A stretch of 64,000 nt of DNA, from positions 314,487-378,486 of the forward strand of contig UWOR01000002.1 in NCBI GenBank assembly GCA_900604495.1. Direction: 5' to 3'. This document shows positions 9,888 to 20,556 of this stretch, one piece after another. Position numbers and translations under genes: made by a program. The DNA comes from Desulfovibrio sp. Marseille-P6017. Its GTDB lineage: Bacteria > Bacillota_A > Clostridia > Peptostreptococcales > Peptostreptococcaceae. Position 1 is the first letter of the stretch; each line of letters starts with the position of its first letter. The notes under the pieces are model-generated. The model was not told where the DNA came from, searched no databases, and saw only the letters and a program-made list of their open reading frames with translations.

Positions 9888-11321
9888 ATGATTACATTTT
9901 TATCTTGTCTAGCTATATTAATAGTTGGATACTTTACTTACGGTACATTTGTAGCAAAAACTGTTGGATTCGATGATACAAAAGAAACTCCAGCATTAAG
10001 ACTACAAGATGGTGTTGACTATATGCCAATGCCTTGGTACAAAGTTTTTTTAATACAATTTTTAAATATAGCAGGTACAGGTCCAATATTTGGGGCAATA
10101 ATGGGGGCTTTATTTGGTCCAGTTGCATTCTTATGGATAACATTTGGGACTTTATTTGCAGGAGGAGTTCATGACTTCTTATCTGGTGTTATATCAATGA
10201 AACATGATGGAACTTCTGTTTCAGAAGTTGTTGGTATATACTTAGGGGATACAATGAAGAATATAATGAGAGTATTCTCAGTTGTACTTCTTATATTAGT
10301 TGGTACAGTATTTGTTACATCTCCAGCTGGATTATTATCTAATATAACAGGAATGAACAATACTATATGGGTTGCACTTATAATAGTATACTACATAGTG
10401 GCGACAGTTTTACCCGTTGATAAAGTAATAGGTAAGATATATCCAATATTTGGAGCAGCATTATTATTAATGGCAGTTGGATTATGTGGTGCAATGTTTA
10501 TAGGACATTTCAATGGAAGTATGGAAATGGCTGAAATGACATTACAAAACTTACATCCAAATGGAGATAGTGTATTCCCATTCTTATTTACTACTATAGC
10601 ATGTGGTGCATTATCAGGATTCCATGCTACTCAATCACCTATGATGGCTAGATGTGTAAATAGAGAAAGTGAAAATAAGAGAATATTCTATGGAGCAATG
10701 GTTGTAGAAGGTATAGTTGCATTAATATGGTGTGCTGTAACAATAGCATTCTTTGGAGATTCTTTAAGCATACAAGCTGCTTTAACTGAGTTTGGTGGAC
10801 AATCAGGTGTTGTTAATGTAGTTTCAAAAGAATTATTAGGACCAGTTGGTGCAATACTTGCAGTACTTGGTGTTGTTGCTTGTCCAATAACAAGTGGAGA
10901 TACAGCATTTAGAAGTGCTAGACTTACAATAGCAGATGCTTTTAAAATAAAGCAAGAAGGTATAAAAAATAGATTTATATTAGCTATACCACTATTTGTA
11001 GTATGTATAGCATTAACTCAAATAGATTTCAACATAATATGGAGATATTTTGCTTGGTCTAACCAAACTCTAGCAACAATATTCCTATGGACAGGTGCAG
11101 TATTCTTACTTATAAATAAGAAGAATCCTTGGATAGCAGCATTACCAGCAATATTCATGAGTTATGTTGTAATATCTTATATACTACAAGCTAAAGAAGG
11201 TTTCAGATTAAATGGAACAATATCAGATGTAGTAGGTATAATAGGTGCCATATTATTAGCAGTATGGTTTATGCTAAAAGTTAAAAAAGTAAGATCAGAG
11301 CAAGCTAAAGAAGCTGCTTAA
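9888..11321 (+). CDS. cstA: Carbon starvation protein CstA-family transporter
   Basis: Polytopic membrane transporter of the CstA family, members of which take up peptides or pyruvate in starving enterobacteria. The 477-aa protein has about 12-14 hydrophobic spans. The family core is visible: IAGTGPIFGAIMGALFGP near residue 60, GGVHDFLSGVISMKHDG, GFHATQSPMMARC and the ITSGDTAFRSARL segment. It is shorter than E. coli CstA (about 700 aa) but matches the compact form in Clostridia. I start at ATG 9888 because GGGAGG at 9875-9880 is its ribosome site; an ATG at 9873 overlaps that site. It is a single-gene unit. The substrate is inference. Confidence 0.9.
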   Translation: MITFLSCLAILIVGYFTYGTFVAKTVGFDDTKETPALRLQDGVDYMPMPWYKVFLIQFLNIAGTGPIFGAIMGALFGPVAFLWITFGTLFAGGVHDFLSGVISMKHDGTSVSEVVGIYLGDTMKNIMRVFSVVLLILVGTVFVTSPAGLLSNITGMNNTIWVALIIVYYIVATVLPVDKVIGKIYPIFGAALLLMAVGLCGAMFIGHFNGSMEMAEMTLQNLHPNGDSVFPFLFTTIACGALSGFHATQSPMMARCVNRESENKRIFYGAMVVEGIVALIWCAVTIAFFGDSLSIQAALTEFGGQSGVVNVVSKELLGPVGAILAVLGVVACPITSGDTAFRSARLTIADAFKIKQEGIKNRFILAIPLFVVCIALTQIDFNIIWRYFAWSNQTLATIFLWTGAVFLLINKKNPWIAALPAIFMSYVVISYILQAKEGFRLNGTISDVVGIIGAILLAVWFMLKVKKVRSEQAKEAA

Positions 11322-11328
11322 TATATGA

Positions 11329-11366
11329 AAATATCCTATAAGGTAAAGTCCTTATAGGATATTTTT
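11329..11366 (+). terminator. Intrinsic terminator after cstA
   Basis: AAATATCCTATAAGG (11329-11343) pairs perfectly with CCTTATAGGATATTT (11350-11364), followed by T. Confidence 0.85.
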
Positions 11367-11390
11367 ATATATATCAATATAAATGTTAAG

Positions 11391-11420
11391 TTGATTTATA
11401 TAGTAAACTTAGGCTATAAT
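11391..11420 (+). promoter_or_regulatory. Promoter for the amidase gene
   Basis: TTGATT (11391-11396), 18-base spacer, TATAAT (11415-11420), 46 bases before the start codon. Confidence 0.6.
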
Positions 11421-11466
11421 TAATTCGCATAGATTATAGTAGCTATAAAAAGGAGTTAAATATATA

Positions 11467-12192
11467 ATGAGTAATAAAACACAAAATAGGGATTCACAAA
11501 GAAAGCTAAAAGGATGGGTTAAATTAACTTTAGGGGTTATTGGAATAGTATTAATTATTATTTTGTTTAATAAAATAGACTATCTTATAAAAAGTGGAAT
11601 TAGTTTATTTAATGATGATAGAACGGTTGTTGTAATAGATATTGGTCATGGTGGTAAAGACCAAGGAACTCAAAGTTCAAATGGAAAAATATTAGAAAAA
11701 GATATAGTTCTAAGTATTGGAAATAAAGTACTTAAGAAATTAGAAAAAGATAAAGATATAAAGATTTTAGCTACAAGAACAACTGATGAATTTATATCTT
11801 TAAAAGATAGAAATAAATTTGAAGTAGATAATAACGCACAGTTATTCATATCAATACATGCAAATGCAGCTCCAAAGTCATCAAATGTAGATGGTATAGA
11901 GACTTTTTATTGGGATAAGGAAAATGAAGACTCATATAATTTAGCAAAAGTAGTACATGATAAATTGATTCAATATACTAATGCAAATGATAGAAGCATA
12001 AAGCCTGGTAATTACCAAGTCATAAGAGATGCTAGCTGTCCATCTATACTTATAGAAACAGGATTTTTAACTAACTACTTAGAATCAATTAACTTATCTA
12101 ATGATAAGTATCAAGATAAAATAGCTAATGCAATAGTTGAGGGGATAAAGGAATATTTACAACTTAATAGCTCTGAAGATAAACAAGGTTAA
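11467..12192 (+). CDS. N-acetylmuramoyl-L-alanine amidase (Amidase_3, CwlD-like)
   Basis: Zinc amidase that cleaves the bond between muramic acid and the stem peptide. The 241-aa protein has one N-terminal membrane helix (about residues 19-37) and then a single Amidase_3 domain. The zinc and catalytic residues are all in place: H61 in DIGHGGKD, E77 in LEKDIV, H131 in SIHANA, and E197 in IETGF. Length, architecture and lack of wall-binding repeats resemble CwlD, which makes muramic-delta-lactam in the spore cortex needed for germination. That specific role is inference; a vegetative amidase is the alternative. It stands as its own unit with promoter and AAAAGGAG site. Confidence 0.85.
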   Translation: MSNKTQNRDSQRKLKGWVKLTLGVIGIVLIIILFNKIDYLIKSGISLFNDDRTVVVIDIGHGGKDQGTQSSNGKILEKDIVLSIGNKVLKKLEKDKDIKILATRTTDEFISLKDRNKFEVDNNAQLFISIHANAAPKSSNVDGIETFYWDKENEDSYNLAKVVHDKLIQYTNANDRSIKPGNYQVIRDASCPSILIETGFLTNYLESINLSNDKYQDKIANAIVEGIKEYLQLNSSEDKQG

Positions 12193-12277
12193 GATTATAT
12201 TTTCTTAACCTTATTACAATTTTTAGGATTTTTATTTAGAAATAATGAATATAGATATAAGTGTAAAGATAATCTAA

Positions 12278-13192
<915 letters not shown>

Positions 13193-13270
13193 AATTTATA
13201 AATTTATGAATTAAGTAAGTGTTTATTGGCAAAATAAATAAAGGTAAAGATATAGTAACTGTGTATAAAT

Positions 13271-13327
13271 AAAAATCCTCTATATGATTATCAATATAAT
13301 ATTGATAATTTATATAGAGGATTTTTG
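13271..13327 (+). terminator. Long compound hairpin terminator after the aldolase
   Basis: AAAAATCCTCTATAT (13271-13285) pairs with ATATAGAGGATTTTT (13312-13326), and inside it ATTATCAAT (13287-13295) pairs with ATTGATAAT (13301-13309). Confidence 0.85.
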
Positions 13328-13532
13328 GTTACAAATTTGTAACTAAAATATTTAAAAATACCGTTATTGACAAATAGAGGAATTTAAAATATGCTATTTA
13401 ATATTAAATTTTAATCAATAATAATAACATTTTTAACTAATAATATATCTAAAAATAAAAATATCTATTAAAAAGTAAAAAACTAATTATAAAATTAAAA
13501 TTGACAAAATAAAAAGATAAAGGGGACTGAGT
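13328..13532. other. Very AT-rich intergenic region
   Basis: About 205 bases, nearly all A/T, between the aldolase terminator and the FUSC gene. No convincing promoter, gene or structure beyond a GGGG ribosome site just before 13533. Confidence 0.55.
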
Positions 13533-15431
13533 ATGAATAAAAAACTAATTATATCAAAAAGTTTAGTATTTATATTTGTAGTAGCCTTTGTAGTTGGATT
13601 TAAAAGTATATTTGGAGATGAAAATACACTAATAGGAATAACTACAATAACTGCTACACTAATGTTTTTAAGTAAAGATTTAACCATATCACCTATAAGG
13701 AATTCTATTAGATTAATTTTACTTAATTTATTTATAGGTATATGTGCAATGATTGCATTATCAAATATATGGTTAGGTATTGTGATTAATTTTATAGCTT
13801 TATTTACAGTGAGTTATACACTTTGCTATAATCTAGAAACACCAATGTATTTTCCATTTACTCTACAATATTTATTTTTATTATCAGCTCCAGTAAACAT
13901 AGATCAAATACCCAAAAGATTATTAGCTCTTATATTTGGAGCATTATTTATAATGTTAGCTCAAATAATAGCTAATAAAAATAAGATGTCTAAAAGTGGA
14001 AATAAAATATTAATAAGTGTTTGTAATGCAATAACATCAAAGATTGAAAGTATGAAAGGCCAATCTAAAGAAAATACAGATATAGATATAGAGTCTAATA
14101 TAAATGCATTTAGAAAGATGGTTTATGATAAAAGAGAAGTTGAATTTTATCTAACAGAAGAAGGTAGAATAAAACTTAATTTATCTGTGGCGTTAGAAAG
14201 TATATATACAATGCTTAAAGTAATTGATAAATCAGATGATGTATTGTATATAATTAATAACTTAGAACAACTAATCTTAGACACAAAAGATGTTTTAGAA
14301 GGCAAAGATATTAAAACTGATTTAGAAAAAGATATATATGAATTCTTAAGTGAATGTGAAAAAAGAAATATAAGTGACTTACTTACACTACAACTTTTAG
14401 ATAGTACTATACTTTTAAAAGATACATTACAAGAATTAAAGAATTTAAAAAAGGAAAACTATAACTTAGTTAAATCAATAGGAGACATTAAAAATAACGG
14501 AAAAATTAAATACATGTCTAAAAATCATAAATCTCTTAAATTCTGTTATGCAATGCGTGTAGCAATAACAATTACATTTGGAGCATTTATAACAGATTTA
14601 TTTAATTTATCAGAAGGTCGATGGATAATGTTTACAATGTTATCTATTATTAATCCAATATATGAGATATCTAAAGGCAAAATAAAAGATAGAATATTAT
14701 CTACAATAATAGGAAGTATAATTGTATTTATATTATTTAATATATTTAAAGATACTACATCAAGAAGTTTAATATTAATGTTAACTGGCTATATAAGTGG
14801 ATATTTGAAAGAATATAAGCATAGTACAATATGTGTAACTGTATCTGCAATTGGTTCTGCAGCAATTTTAGGAGATATAGGATCATTAACACTAAATAGA
14901 TTAATATTTGTTGCATTAGGTGCATTAATTGCGATAATAGCTAATAAAGTGATATTTCCATATAAACTAAAGGATTCAAATGATGAGTTACAAGCAATAT
15001 ATAAAGGTGCGGTATCAGATATGCTTAGAGAAATTAAAAATGTTGCAGGAGGTATTAAGCAACCTCATGGTATAAAGAACTTACTTATAATTACATCTTT
15101 AGTAGAAGAAAAGTTAAAAGTTAATAATCAAATACTAGGTATTAATTCTTATGATAAATTAATAAAAGAAGAAAGATTTTTAGTTACAAATATATATGAG
15201 CTATATATTTGGATTATAAGAGAAAAAGTTAATCCAAAATATGTAAAGTATATTTTAGATGAAATAAATCAATTAATTGAGTATAAAAATGAACCAATCG
15301 AAAATACAATAGAAGAAATAAAAGCAAATATAAGAGAAATAAAAGATTTAAGAACTAAAATAACATTAAGCAGTATAGTTATTATTTTAAAAGAATTAAG
15401 AAAAATATCAGATATAAAAATAGCAATTTAA
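13533..15431 (+). CDS. FUSC-family membrane protein (aromatic acid exporter-like)
   Basis: A 632-aa protein with two membrane blocks (about residues 8-150 and 340-490), each with several helices, separated and followed by soluble helical segments. This is the duplicated layout of FUSC/ArAE proteins such as YccS and AaeB. The second block carries the RVAITITFGAFITDLF and EGRWIMFTMLSIINP segments typical of the FUSC core. Family members are thought to export aromatic acids or other amphipathic compounds; no membrane-fusion partner adjoins it, as is usual in Gram-positives. Substrate unknown. It converges on the EamA gene, sharing a bidirectional terminator. Confidence 0.82.
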   Translation: MNKKLIISKSLVFIFVVAFVVGFKSIFGDENTLIGITTITATLMFLSKDLTISPIRNSIRLILLNLFIGICAMIALSNIWLGIVINFIALFTVSYTLCYNLETPMYFPFTLQYLFLLSAPVNIDQIPKRLLALIFGALFIMLAQIIANKNKMSKSGNKILISVCNAITSKIESMKGQSKENTDIDIESNINAFRKMVYDKREVEFYLTEEGRIKLNLSVALESIYTMLKVIDKSDDVLYIINNLEQLILDTKDVLEGKDIKTDLEKDIYEFLSECEKRNISDLLTLQLLDSTILLKDTLQELKNLKKENYNLVKSIGDIKNNGKIKYMSKNHKSLKFCYAMRVAITITFGAFITDLFNLSEGRWIMFTMLSIINPIYEISKGKIKDRILSTIIGSIIVFILFNIFKDTTSRSLILMLTGYISGYLKEYKHSTICVTVSAIGSAAILGDIGSLTLNRLIFVALGALIAIIANKVIFPYKLKDSNDELQAIYKGAVSDMLREIKNVAGGIKQPHGIKNLLIITSLVEEKLKVNNQILGINSYDKLIKEERFLVTNIYELYIWIIREKVNPKYVKYILDEINQLIEYKNEPIENTIEEIKANIREIKDLRTKITLSSIVIILKELRKISDIKIAI

Positions 15432-15434
15432 AAA

Positions 15435-15470
15435 TAAAAAGCTTAAGGTATTCATGCCTTAAGCTTTTTA
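15435..15470. terminator. Bidirectional terminator between convergent genes
   Basis: TAAAAAGCTTAAGG (15435-15448) pairs perfectly with CCTTAAGCTTTTTA (15457-15470). A-run on the left and T-run on the right allow termination from both sides; the right arm overlaps the EamA stop. Confidence 0.85.
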
Positions 15471-16334
15471 TATTAAAAGTGTAAGTGTTCCAAGTGTTAT
15501 AATTATCAGTCCTATAAAAGATTTTTTTGTCAGCTTTTCTTTTAAGAATATATAAGAAAAAGCTACAGTAATTAAAATACTTAATTTATCTATTGGAACA
15601 ACTATACTTGCTTCTCCATCTTGTAATGCTTTATAGTAGCACAGCCAAGACATACCAGTTGTTATACCTGATAAGCAAATAAATATCCAACTTTTTTTAT
15701 CTATATTTTTTATTTCCCCTTGCTTTTTAGTTATAAACACAACAATCCATGCCATTATTAAAACTACAATAGTTCTAATAGCAGTTCCTAGATTAGACTC
15801 AATTCCAATAATACCTATTTTACCTAGTATTGATGTTAAACTAGCAAAAACAGCTGAAAGAATAGCATAAAACATCCATTTATTATTAGTTTTAGTATTA
15901 TCATCAATATCTATTTCCTTTTTAGTAATCATCATATAAGTACCAATAGCAATACATATCATACCAATAATTTTAGTAAAAGAAAGAGATTCACCAAGAA
16001 TTATAAATGCTAAAATCATAGTTAACACTGTACTTGACTTATCAATAGGTGTAACCTTATTAACATTTCCTAGTTGAAGGGCTTTAAAATAACATAACCA
16101 AGAGCCTCCTGTTGCAAGACCAGAGAATATTAAGAATAATAGAGTTTTATAGCTAATATTAGGTATTGTATCAAAAGATCCTACGACAAATACCATTAAC
16201 CATGAAAAAATTAAAATAATAATAGTTCTAATTGCAGTTGCTAAATTTGAATCAGTATTCTTTATTCCTATCTTTGCAAGAATAGCAGTAACACCAGCAA
16301 ATAAAGCTGAACCAAATGCGAATATTAACCACAT
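15468..16334 (-). CDS. EamA-family (DMT superfamily) transporter
   Basis: A 288-aa membrane protein of ten predicted helices made from two EamA repeats. The internal duplication is easy to see: residues about 9-50 (FAGVTAILAKIGIKNTDSNL) match about 160-200 (FASLTSILGKIGIIGIESNL), and GSWLCYFKALQLG matches MSWLCYYKALQDG. Such carriers move metabolites or amino acids in or out; the substrate cannot be read from sequence. GGAGG lies 11-12 bases before the ATG on the minus strand. It is divergent from the RNR gene. Confidence 0.9.
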   Translation of the reverse strand: MWLIFAFGSALFAGVTAILAKIGIKNTDSNLATAIRTIIILIFSWLMVFVVGSFDTIPNISYKTLLFLIFSGLATGGSWLCYFKALQLGNVNKVTPIDKSSTVLTMILAFIILGESLSFTKIIGMICIAIGTYMMITKKEIDIDDNTKTNNKWMFYAILSAVFASLTSILGKIGIIGIESNLGTAIRTIVVLIMAWIVVFITKKQGEIKNIDKKSWIFICLSGITTGMSWLCYYKALQDGEASIVVPIDKLSILITVAFSYIFLKEKLTKKSFIGLIIITLGTLTLLI

Positions 16335-16493
16335 TTATGTATAGTCCTCCCATAAGTATATTAATGAATATTAAAATCAATTGAAATTAATTAGTATATT
16401 CAACTTATTTAGTTTAGTATATTTTTAATAATATATCAATCAATTTTATAAAACTTTGTGAATAAGTTATATTAAAAATATATTTATATAAAT

Positions 16494-16530
16494 AAAGAAG
16501 ATATAGTATTGTCATACTATATATAGTATG
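16494..16530 (+). promoter_or_regulatory. NrdR-box-like palindromes upstream of the RNR gene
   Basis: CATACTATATATAGTATG (16513-16530) is a perfect 18-bp palindrome whose central 16 bases differ from the NrdR box ACACTATATATAGTGT at only two symmetric positions. A weaker half-matching copy (11 of 16) lies at 16494-16509, centres 20 bp apart, about two helix turns. NrdR boxes occur in pairs spaced by whole turns before nrd genes. Binding is inference; nrdR is not in the window. Confidence 0.5.
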
Positions 16531-16623
16531 TTTTTATTTAAAAAATATATTAATACACAAGATAAAGTATACAAGTTAATATAAAAATAGCTAAAATATA
16601 TTAAGAATGGGAGTTACAAAGTT

Positions 16624-18750
16624 ATGAAGAAAATCATAAAAAGAGATGGTACAACTGAACCATTCAATAAAGTAAAAGTAATGAATGCTATTTATAAGTC
16701 AACTATAAATAGCAAAGAAGGAGAAGATAAAGAATTACCCAAAATGGTTGCTGATAAAATAGAAGAAATAGTAAATTCAAGGGAAGAAGAAATAAGCGTA
16801 GAAGATATACAAGATAATGTAGAGCTTTTATTAATGGAATCTAATAGAAAAGATGTTGCAAAAAAGTATATATTATATAGAGATAAAAGAGCTGATATAA
16901 GAAAATCAAAATGGCATATGGATGAATTACAAAAATCAATTTGGACTAACAAATATCAATATAATAATGAATCTTTTGATGAGTGGATAGATAGAGTTTC
17001 AGGAAATAACAGAAAGATAGCTAAGTTAATAAGAGAAAGAAAATTTCTATTTGCAGGAAGAATTCTAGCAAATAGAGGTTTACCTAAGGATGGAATTAAA
17101 GTAACTTACTCAAATTGTTATGTTTTAAGTCCACCAGAGGATAACTTAGAATCAATATTTGATACAGCTAAAAAGCTAGCAAGAACATTTAGTTATGGTG
17201 GTGGAGTTGGATTTGATATATCTAAATTAAGACCAAGTGGAGCATTAGTTCACAATTCTGCAAAAACAACTACAGGAGCAGTTAGCTTTATGGATTTATA
17301 CTCAATGACAACTGGATTAATTGGTCAAAGAGGAAGAAGAGGAGCTTTAATGATATCTATGGATATAAATCATCCAGATATAGAATCTTTTATAGATGTA
17401 AAAACAGATTTAGAAAAAGTAACTAAAGCTAATATATCTGTTAGAATAAATGATAAGTTTATGGAAGCTGTAGAGAAGAAGGAAAAATATAAATGTAAGT
17501 TTGTAGTAGAAGAAACTAAAGAAGTAATAGAAAAAGAAGTGGATGCTTATAAGTTATTTATGAAGCTTATAACTAATAATTGGGACTTTGCAGAACCTGG
17601 AATACTTTTTTGGGACAACATTGAAAGATATCATTTATTAAGTGAAGATGAAAAGTTTAAATATGCTGGAGTTAATCCTTGTGCAGAAGAGCCACTACCA
17701 CCTGGAGGAAGTTGCTTATTAGGTTCTATAAATTTATCTGAATTTGTAGTAGAACCATTCACAGAAAATGCAATTTTTGATAAAGAAAAATTTAAAGATA
17801 CTGTATCTGATTGTATAATTGGACTTAATGAAGTATTGGATGAAGGACTAAACTTACATCCATTAGATGAACAAAAAGAAAGTGTTAGAGAATATAGACA
17901 AATTGGTTTAGGCGTTATGGGTATAGCTGATATGCTTATAAAACTAAATATAAGATATGGATCAGAAGAATCTATTAAATTATGTGAAGAATTAGCTAAA
18001 ATAATGTTAAATAGTGCTATTAAGCAATCTGCATTATTAGCAAAAGAATTAGGAAGCTATGAAAAATATAATAAAGAAGCTATATTTAAATCTGATTTCT
18101 TTATTAATAATATAGATGATGATGTTAAAGAGTTAATAAAAAAATATGGATTAAGAAATTCACAAATATTGACAATACCACCAACGGGTTCTATATCTAC
18201 AATGTTAGGAATAAGTGGAGGAATAGAGCCGATGTTTAATACTTCATATATAAGAAAAACTGAAAGCTTACATGATGAAGATGTATTTTATAAGGTATAT
18301 ACACCTATTGTTAAAGAATATATGGATATAAACGATATTTTAGACGATAATGATTTACCTAATATTTTTGAAACTGCTATGACATTAAAACCTGATGAAA
18401 GAATAAAGATGCAGGCAGCATGGCAAAAGTATATTGATGCATCAATATCATCTACAATTAACCTGCCTTATGAAGCTACTGTTGAAGATGTGTATAATAT
18501 ATATATGTTAGCATGGAAAAATAAACTTAAAGGTATTACTATTTATAGAGATGGTTGCAAAAGAAGTGGAATTTTATTAAATGATAAGGCTGATAAAAAG
18601 GCAAAAAAAGAAGATAAGCATGATGAAGGAATAGTTACATTAGAAGATGGTGTTGAAGAATTTATTTGTCCGGAATGTGGAAATAAAACAGTTATTCCTA
18701 CAGGAGGATGTGCGATTTGTTTACAGTGTGGGTATAGTAAGTGTAATTAA
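16624..18750 (+). CDS. nrdJ: Adenosylcobalamin-dependent (class II) ribonucleoside-diphosphate reductase
   Basis: Reduces ribonucleotides to deoxyribonucleotides using a B12-derived thiyl radical, working with or without oxygen. The 708-aa chain has an N-terminal ATP-cone (KKIIKRDGTTEPFNKVKVMNA), the first redox cysteine in YSNCYVLSPP, the active-site NPCAEEPLPPGGSC (Asn, Cys, Glu), RQIGLGVMGIADML, the PPTGSISTMLGISGGIEP loop, and KGITIYRDGCKRSG, typical of class II enzymes. The C-terminus is a four-Cys zinc-ribbon-like segment (CPECGN then CAICLQCGYSKC) that also supplies the shuttle cysteines. No small-subunit gene adjoins it, consistent with class II. Confidence 0.94.
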   Translation: MKKIIKRDGTTEPFNKVKVMNAIYKSTINSKEGEDKELPKMVADKIEEIVNSREEEISVEDIQDNVELLLMESNRKDVAKKYILYRDKRADIRKSKWHMDELQKSIWTNKYQYNNESFDEWIDRVSGNNRKIAKLIRERKFLFAGRILANRGLPKDGIKVTYSNCYVLSPPEDNLESIFDTAKKLARTFSYGGGVGFDISKLRPSGALVHNSAKTTTGAVSFMDLYSMTTGLIGQRGRRGALMISMDINHPDIESFIDVKTDLEKVTKANISVRINDKFMEAVEKKEKYKCKFVVEETKEVIEKEVDAYKLFMKLITNNWDFAEPGILFWDNIERYHLLSEDEKFKYAGVNPCAEEPLPPGGSCLLGSINLSEFVVEPFTENAIFDKEKFKDTVSDCIIGLNEVLDEGLNLHPLDEQKESVREYRQIGLGVMGIADMLIKLNIRYGSEESIKLCEELAKIMLNSAIKQSALLAKELGSYEKYNKEAIFKSDFFINNIDDDVKELIKKYGLRNSQILTIPPTGSISTMLGISGGIEPMFNTSYIRKTESLHDEDVFYKVYTPIVKEYMDINDILDDNDLPNIFETAMTLKPDERIKMQAAWQKYIDASISSTINLPYEATVEDVYNIYMLAWKNKLKGITIYRDGCKRSGILLNDKADKKAKKEDKHDEGIVTLEDGVEEFICPECGNKTVIPTGGCAICLQCGYSKCN

Positions 18751-18763
18751 GTAGTATAAATAA

Positions 18764-18810
18764 AAGATAGTTAGGATATATATATATATTATATATATCC
18801 TAACTATCTT
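18764..18810. terminator. Bidirectional terminator, 20-bp perfect stem
   Basis: AAGATAGTTAGGATATATAT (18764-18783) pairs perfectly with 18791-18810. It lies between the convergent nrdJ and hydE genes. Confidence 0.85.
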
Positions 18811-18853
18811 AATTATTAAATACTATCTTTTATTGATGGTAAAAAATATATTT

Positions 18854-19930
18854 TTATAATGTATTCAGAATAGTTCCACTTCTTTCCTGGGAAATATTAT
18901 CTCCTCTACTATCATCTAATATAAATCCTGCATTGTTGATTTTTTCTTCTATTAGTCTTTTAGATTCTGCTGCCTCATCTCCTGTACCAACCTTATTATT
19001 ATAAAGAGAGTATTTTTTACGAAGTTTTTTGGGAGACAAATTAGGCATTATAACGTTTGCACCAGCTTTTAAACCCAACTCTCTACCTATATTGCTTATT
19101 GTACCAAGTGCTGTTGTAGCTGGTAATAAAACTTTTGGTAATAATAGCCTTGTTATTGCGAGCATTAATAGCGTCTTATCTAAACTACCAGCTTTTTCAT
19201 TTTTAAATGGAGTGTCATGATGAGGGATAAATGGACCTATACCAACCATATGAGGATCTAATTCTTTTAGATATCTTAAATCTTTTGCTAAATTTTCAGT
19301 TGTTTGGAATGGAGATTCTACCATGAATCCTGCCCCAACTTGAAATCCAATTTCTTTTAAATTTAAAAGGCATTTTTTTCTATCATATAAGTTTAAATTT
19401 TCTGGATGTAATTTAGAATAGTGTTTTTCACAGGCTGTCTCATGTCTAAGTAAATATCTATCAGCTCCTGCATCAAATAATTTTTTGTAAGAATCATAAC
19501 TTCTTTCTCCCAAAGATAAAGTTATGGCACAATCATTATAATTTTCCTTTATCAGTTTTATAATATTAATCAACTTATCATCTGTAAAAAAAGGATCTTC
19601 TCCACCTTGAAGTACGAAGGTTTTGAATCCAAGTTTATATCCAATTTTACAGCATTCTAGTATATCATCTAAAGAAAGTCTATATCTATCTATATTCTTA
19701 TTAGAACAACGTATACCGCAGTAATAACAGTCATTTTTACAGTAATTAGTAAATTCTATAAGTCCTCTTAAAAAAATTTTGTTTCCATAATAGTGATCTC
19801 TTACTTGACTTGCTTTTTTAAATAAATATTCTTTATCTTCTGAGCTAATACTATCAATTAAATAAATTAATTCATCTTCTGATAAGTTATGAGTCTCACA
19901 TAATTTATGTATTAATGCCATAATGTACAA
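18854..19930 (-). CDS. hydE: [FeFe]-hydrogenase maturase HydE (radical SAM)
   Basis: Radical-SAM enzyme needed, with HydF and HydG, to build the diiron subcluster of the [FeFe]-hydrogenase H-cluster. The 358-aa protein has the CX3CX2C cluster motif in NYCKNDCYYCGIR, the GGEDPFFTDDKL SAM-binding segment, and LLRHETACEKHYSKLHP, a run typical of HydE rather than biotin synthase. ATALGTISNIGRELGLKAGANVIMPNLSP closes the barrel. Start is TTG at 19930 with AAAGGAG nine bases upstream; the ATG three codons later is badly spaced. hydF, hydG and hydrogenase genes are not in the window. It implies a hydrogen-metabolising anaerobe. Confidence 0.92.
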   Translation of the reverse strand: MYIMALIHKLCETHNLSEDELIYLIDSISSEDKEYLFKKASQVRDHYYGNKIFLRGLIEFTNYCKNDCYYCGIRCSNKNIDRYRLSLDDILECCKIGYKLGFKTFVLQGGEDPFFTDDKLINIIKLIKENYNDCAITLSLGERSYDSYKKLFDAGADRYLLRHETACEKHYSKLHPENLNLYDRKKCLLNLKEIGFQVGAGFMVESPFQTTENLAKDLRYLKELDPHMVGIGPFIPHHDTPFKNEKAGSLDKTLLMLAITRLLLPKVLLPATTALGTISNIGRELGLKAGANVIMPNLSPKKLRKKYSLYNNKVGTGDEAAESKRLIEEKINNAGFILDDSRGDNISQERSGTILNTL

Positions 19931-20190
19931 TTTACTTTACTCCTTTCAGACTTAGGATTTGTTTTCTTTAAAATAAATTGTAGTACTTAATTTCTTAAAT
20001 TGCTATATAATTATATTAGTATAAATAAAAGTTTATAGTTTAAATTTATTATTTTGTAAAATATAGTAATTTCTTATAAAATTAAGTAGAAACCGTTATA
20101 CTACATAAATAAATGAATGTAAATCTTATACTGTGTTAAAAAAGTTTTAATATATAGAATTTTAATAATAAAAAATAAAAAAACTATTTA
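19931..20190. other. AT-rich region between divergent hydE and asnA units
   Basis: About 260 bases with no recognised gene or structure; it must contain the hydE promoter region on the minus strand, but I cannot single out a good match. Confidence 0.5.
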
Positions 20191-20219
20191 TTGACATAAA
20201 GTGAAGTATGAATTACTAT
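20191..20219 (+). promoter_or_regulatory. Promoter for the asnA T-box transcript
   Basis: Consensus TTGACA (20191-20196), 17-base spacer, TACTAT (20214-20219). Transcription would start about 30 bases before the T-box helix I. Confidence 0.75.
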
Positions 20220-20251
20220 TAGTAATAAGAAAATACAGAAAATTCAAAAAC

Positions 20252-20519
20252 GCATTGAAGGGAAGAGTAATTATAAAATTAAGTCAAAGCGAGCTGGTTA
20301 TGGTGAGAGTCCAGTACAAGATTTATAACGAAGAACATCCCAGAGCTACTAACCGAAATCTTTAATTAAGAGAGTAGACTTAGTCGGAGCCAAACCGTTA
20401 TCATATTGGTAGTGTATGAATTGTACGCTAATAGAGTTGAACTTTTATTAAAGTTAAATTGGGTGGTACCGCGGAAGACAGCCTTTCGTCCCTTTTATAT
20501 AGGGATGAAGGGCTTTTTT
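20252..20519 (+). promoter_or_regulatory. T-box riboswitch, asparagine type
   Basis: Leader RNA that reads uncharged tRNA. Stem I shows the distal segment GGTTATGGTGAGAGTCCAG and a later AACATCCCAGAGCTACT. The likely specifier is AAC (Asn) at 20351-20353, followed by CGA as in the second T-box of this window. The T-box bulge GGGTGGTACCGCGG is at 20461-20474, with TGGT (20464-20467) to pair the tRNA acceptor end. The terminator stem is 20480-20493 with 20501-20514, then six T. When tRNA-Asn is uncharged, the antiterminator forms and asnA is made. Confidence 0.93.
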
Positions 20520-20556
20520 AATATCAAGAATTAATAACAAAAAGGAGTGTTGTAGT

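Noticed and set aside
9785..9976. Plus-strand frame at the cstA promoter
   Set aside because: It overlaps the promoter and the start of cstA in another frame; no ribosome site.
16441..16560. Possible cobalamin riboswitch before the B12-dependent RNR
   Set aside because: No B12-box core is visible; the region is almost pure A/T apart from the palindrome.
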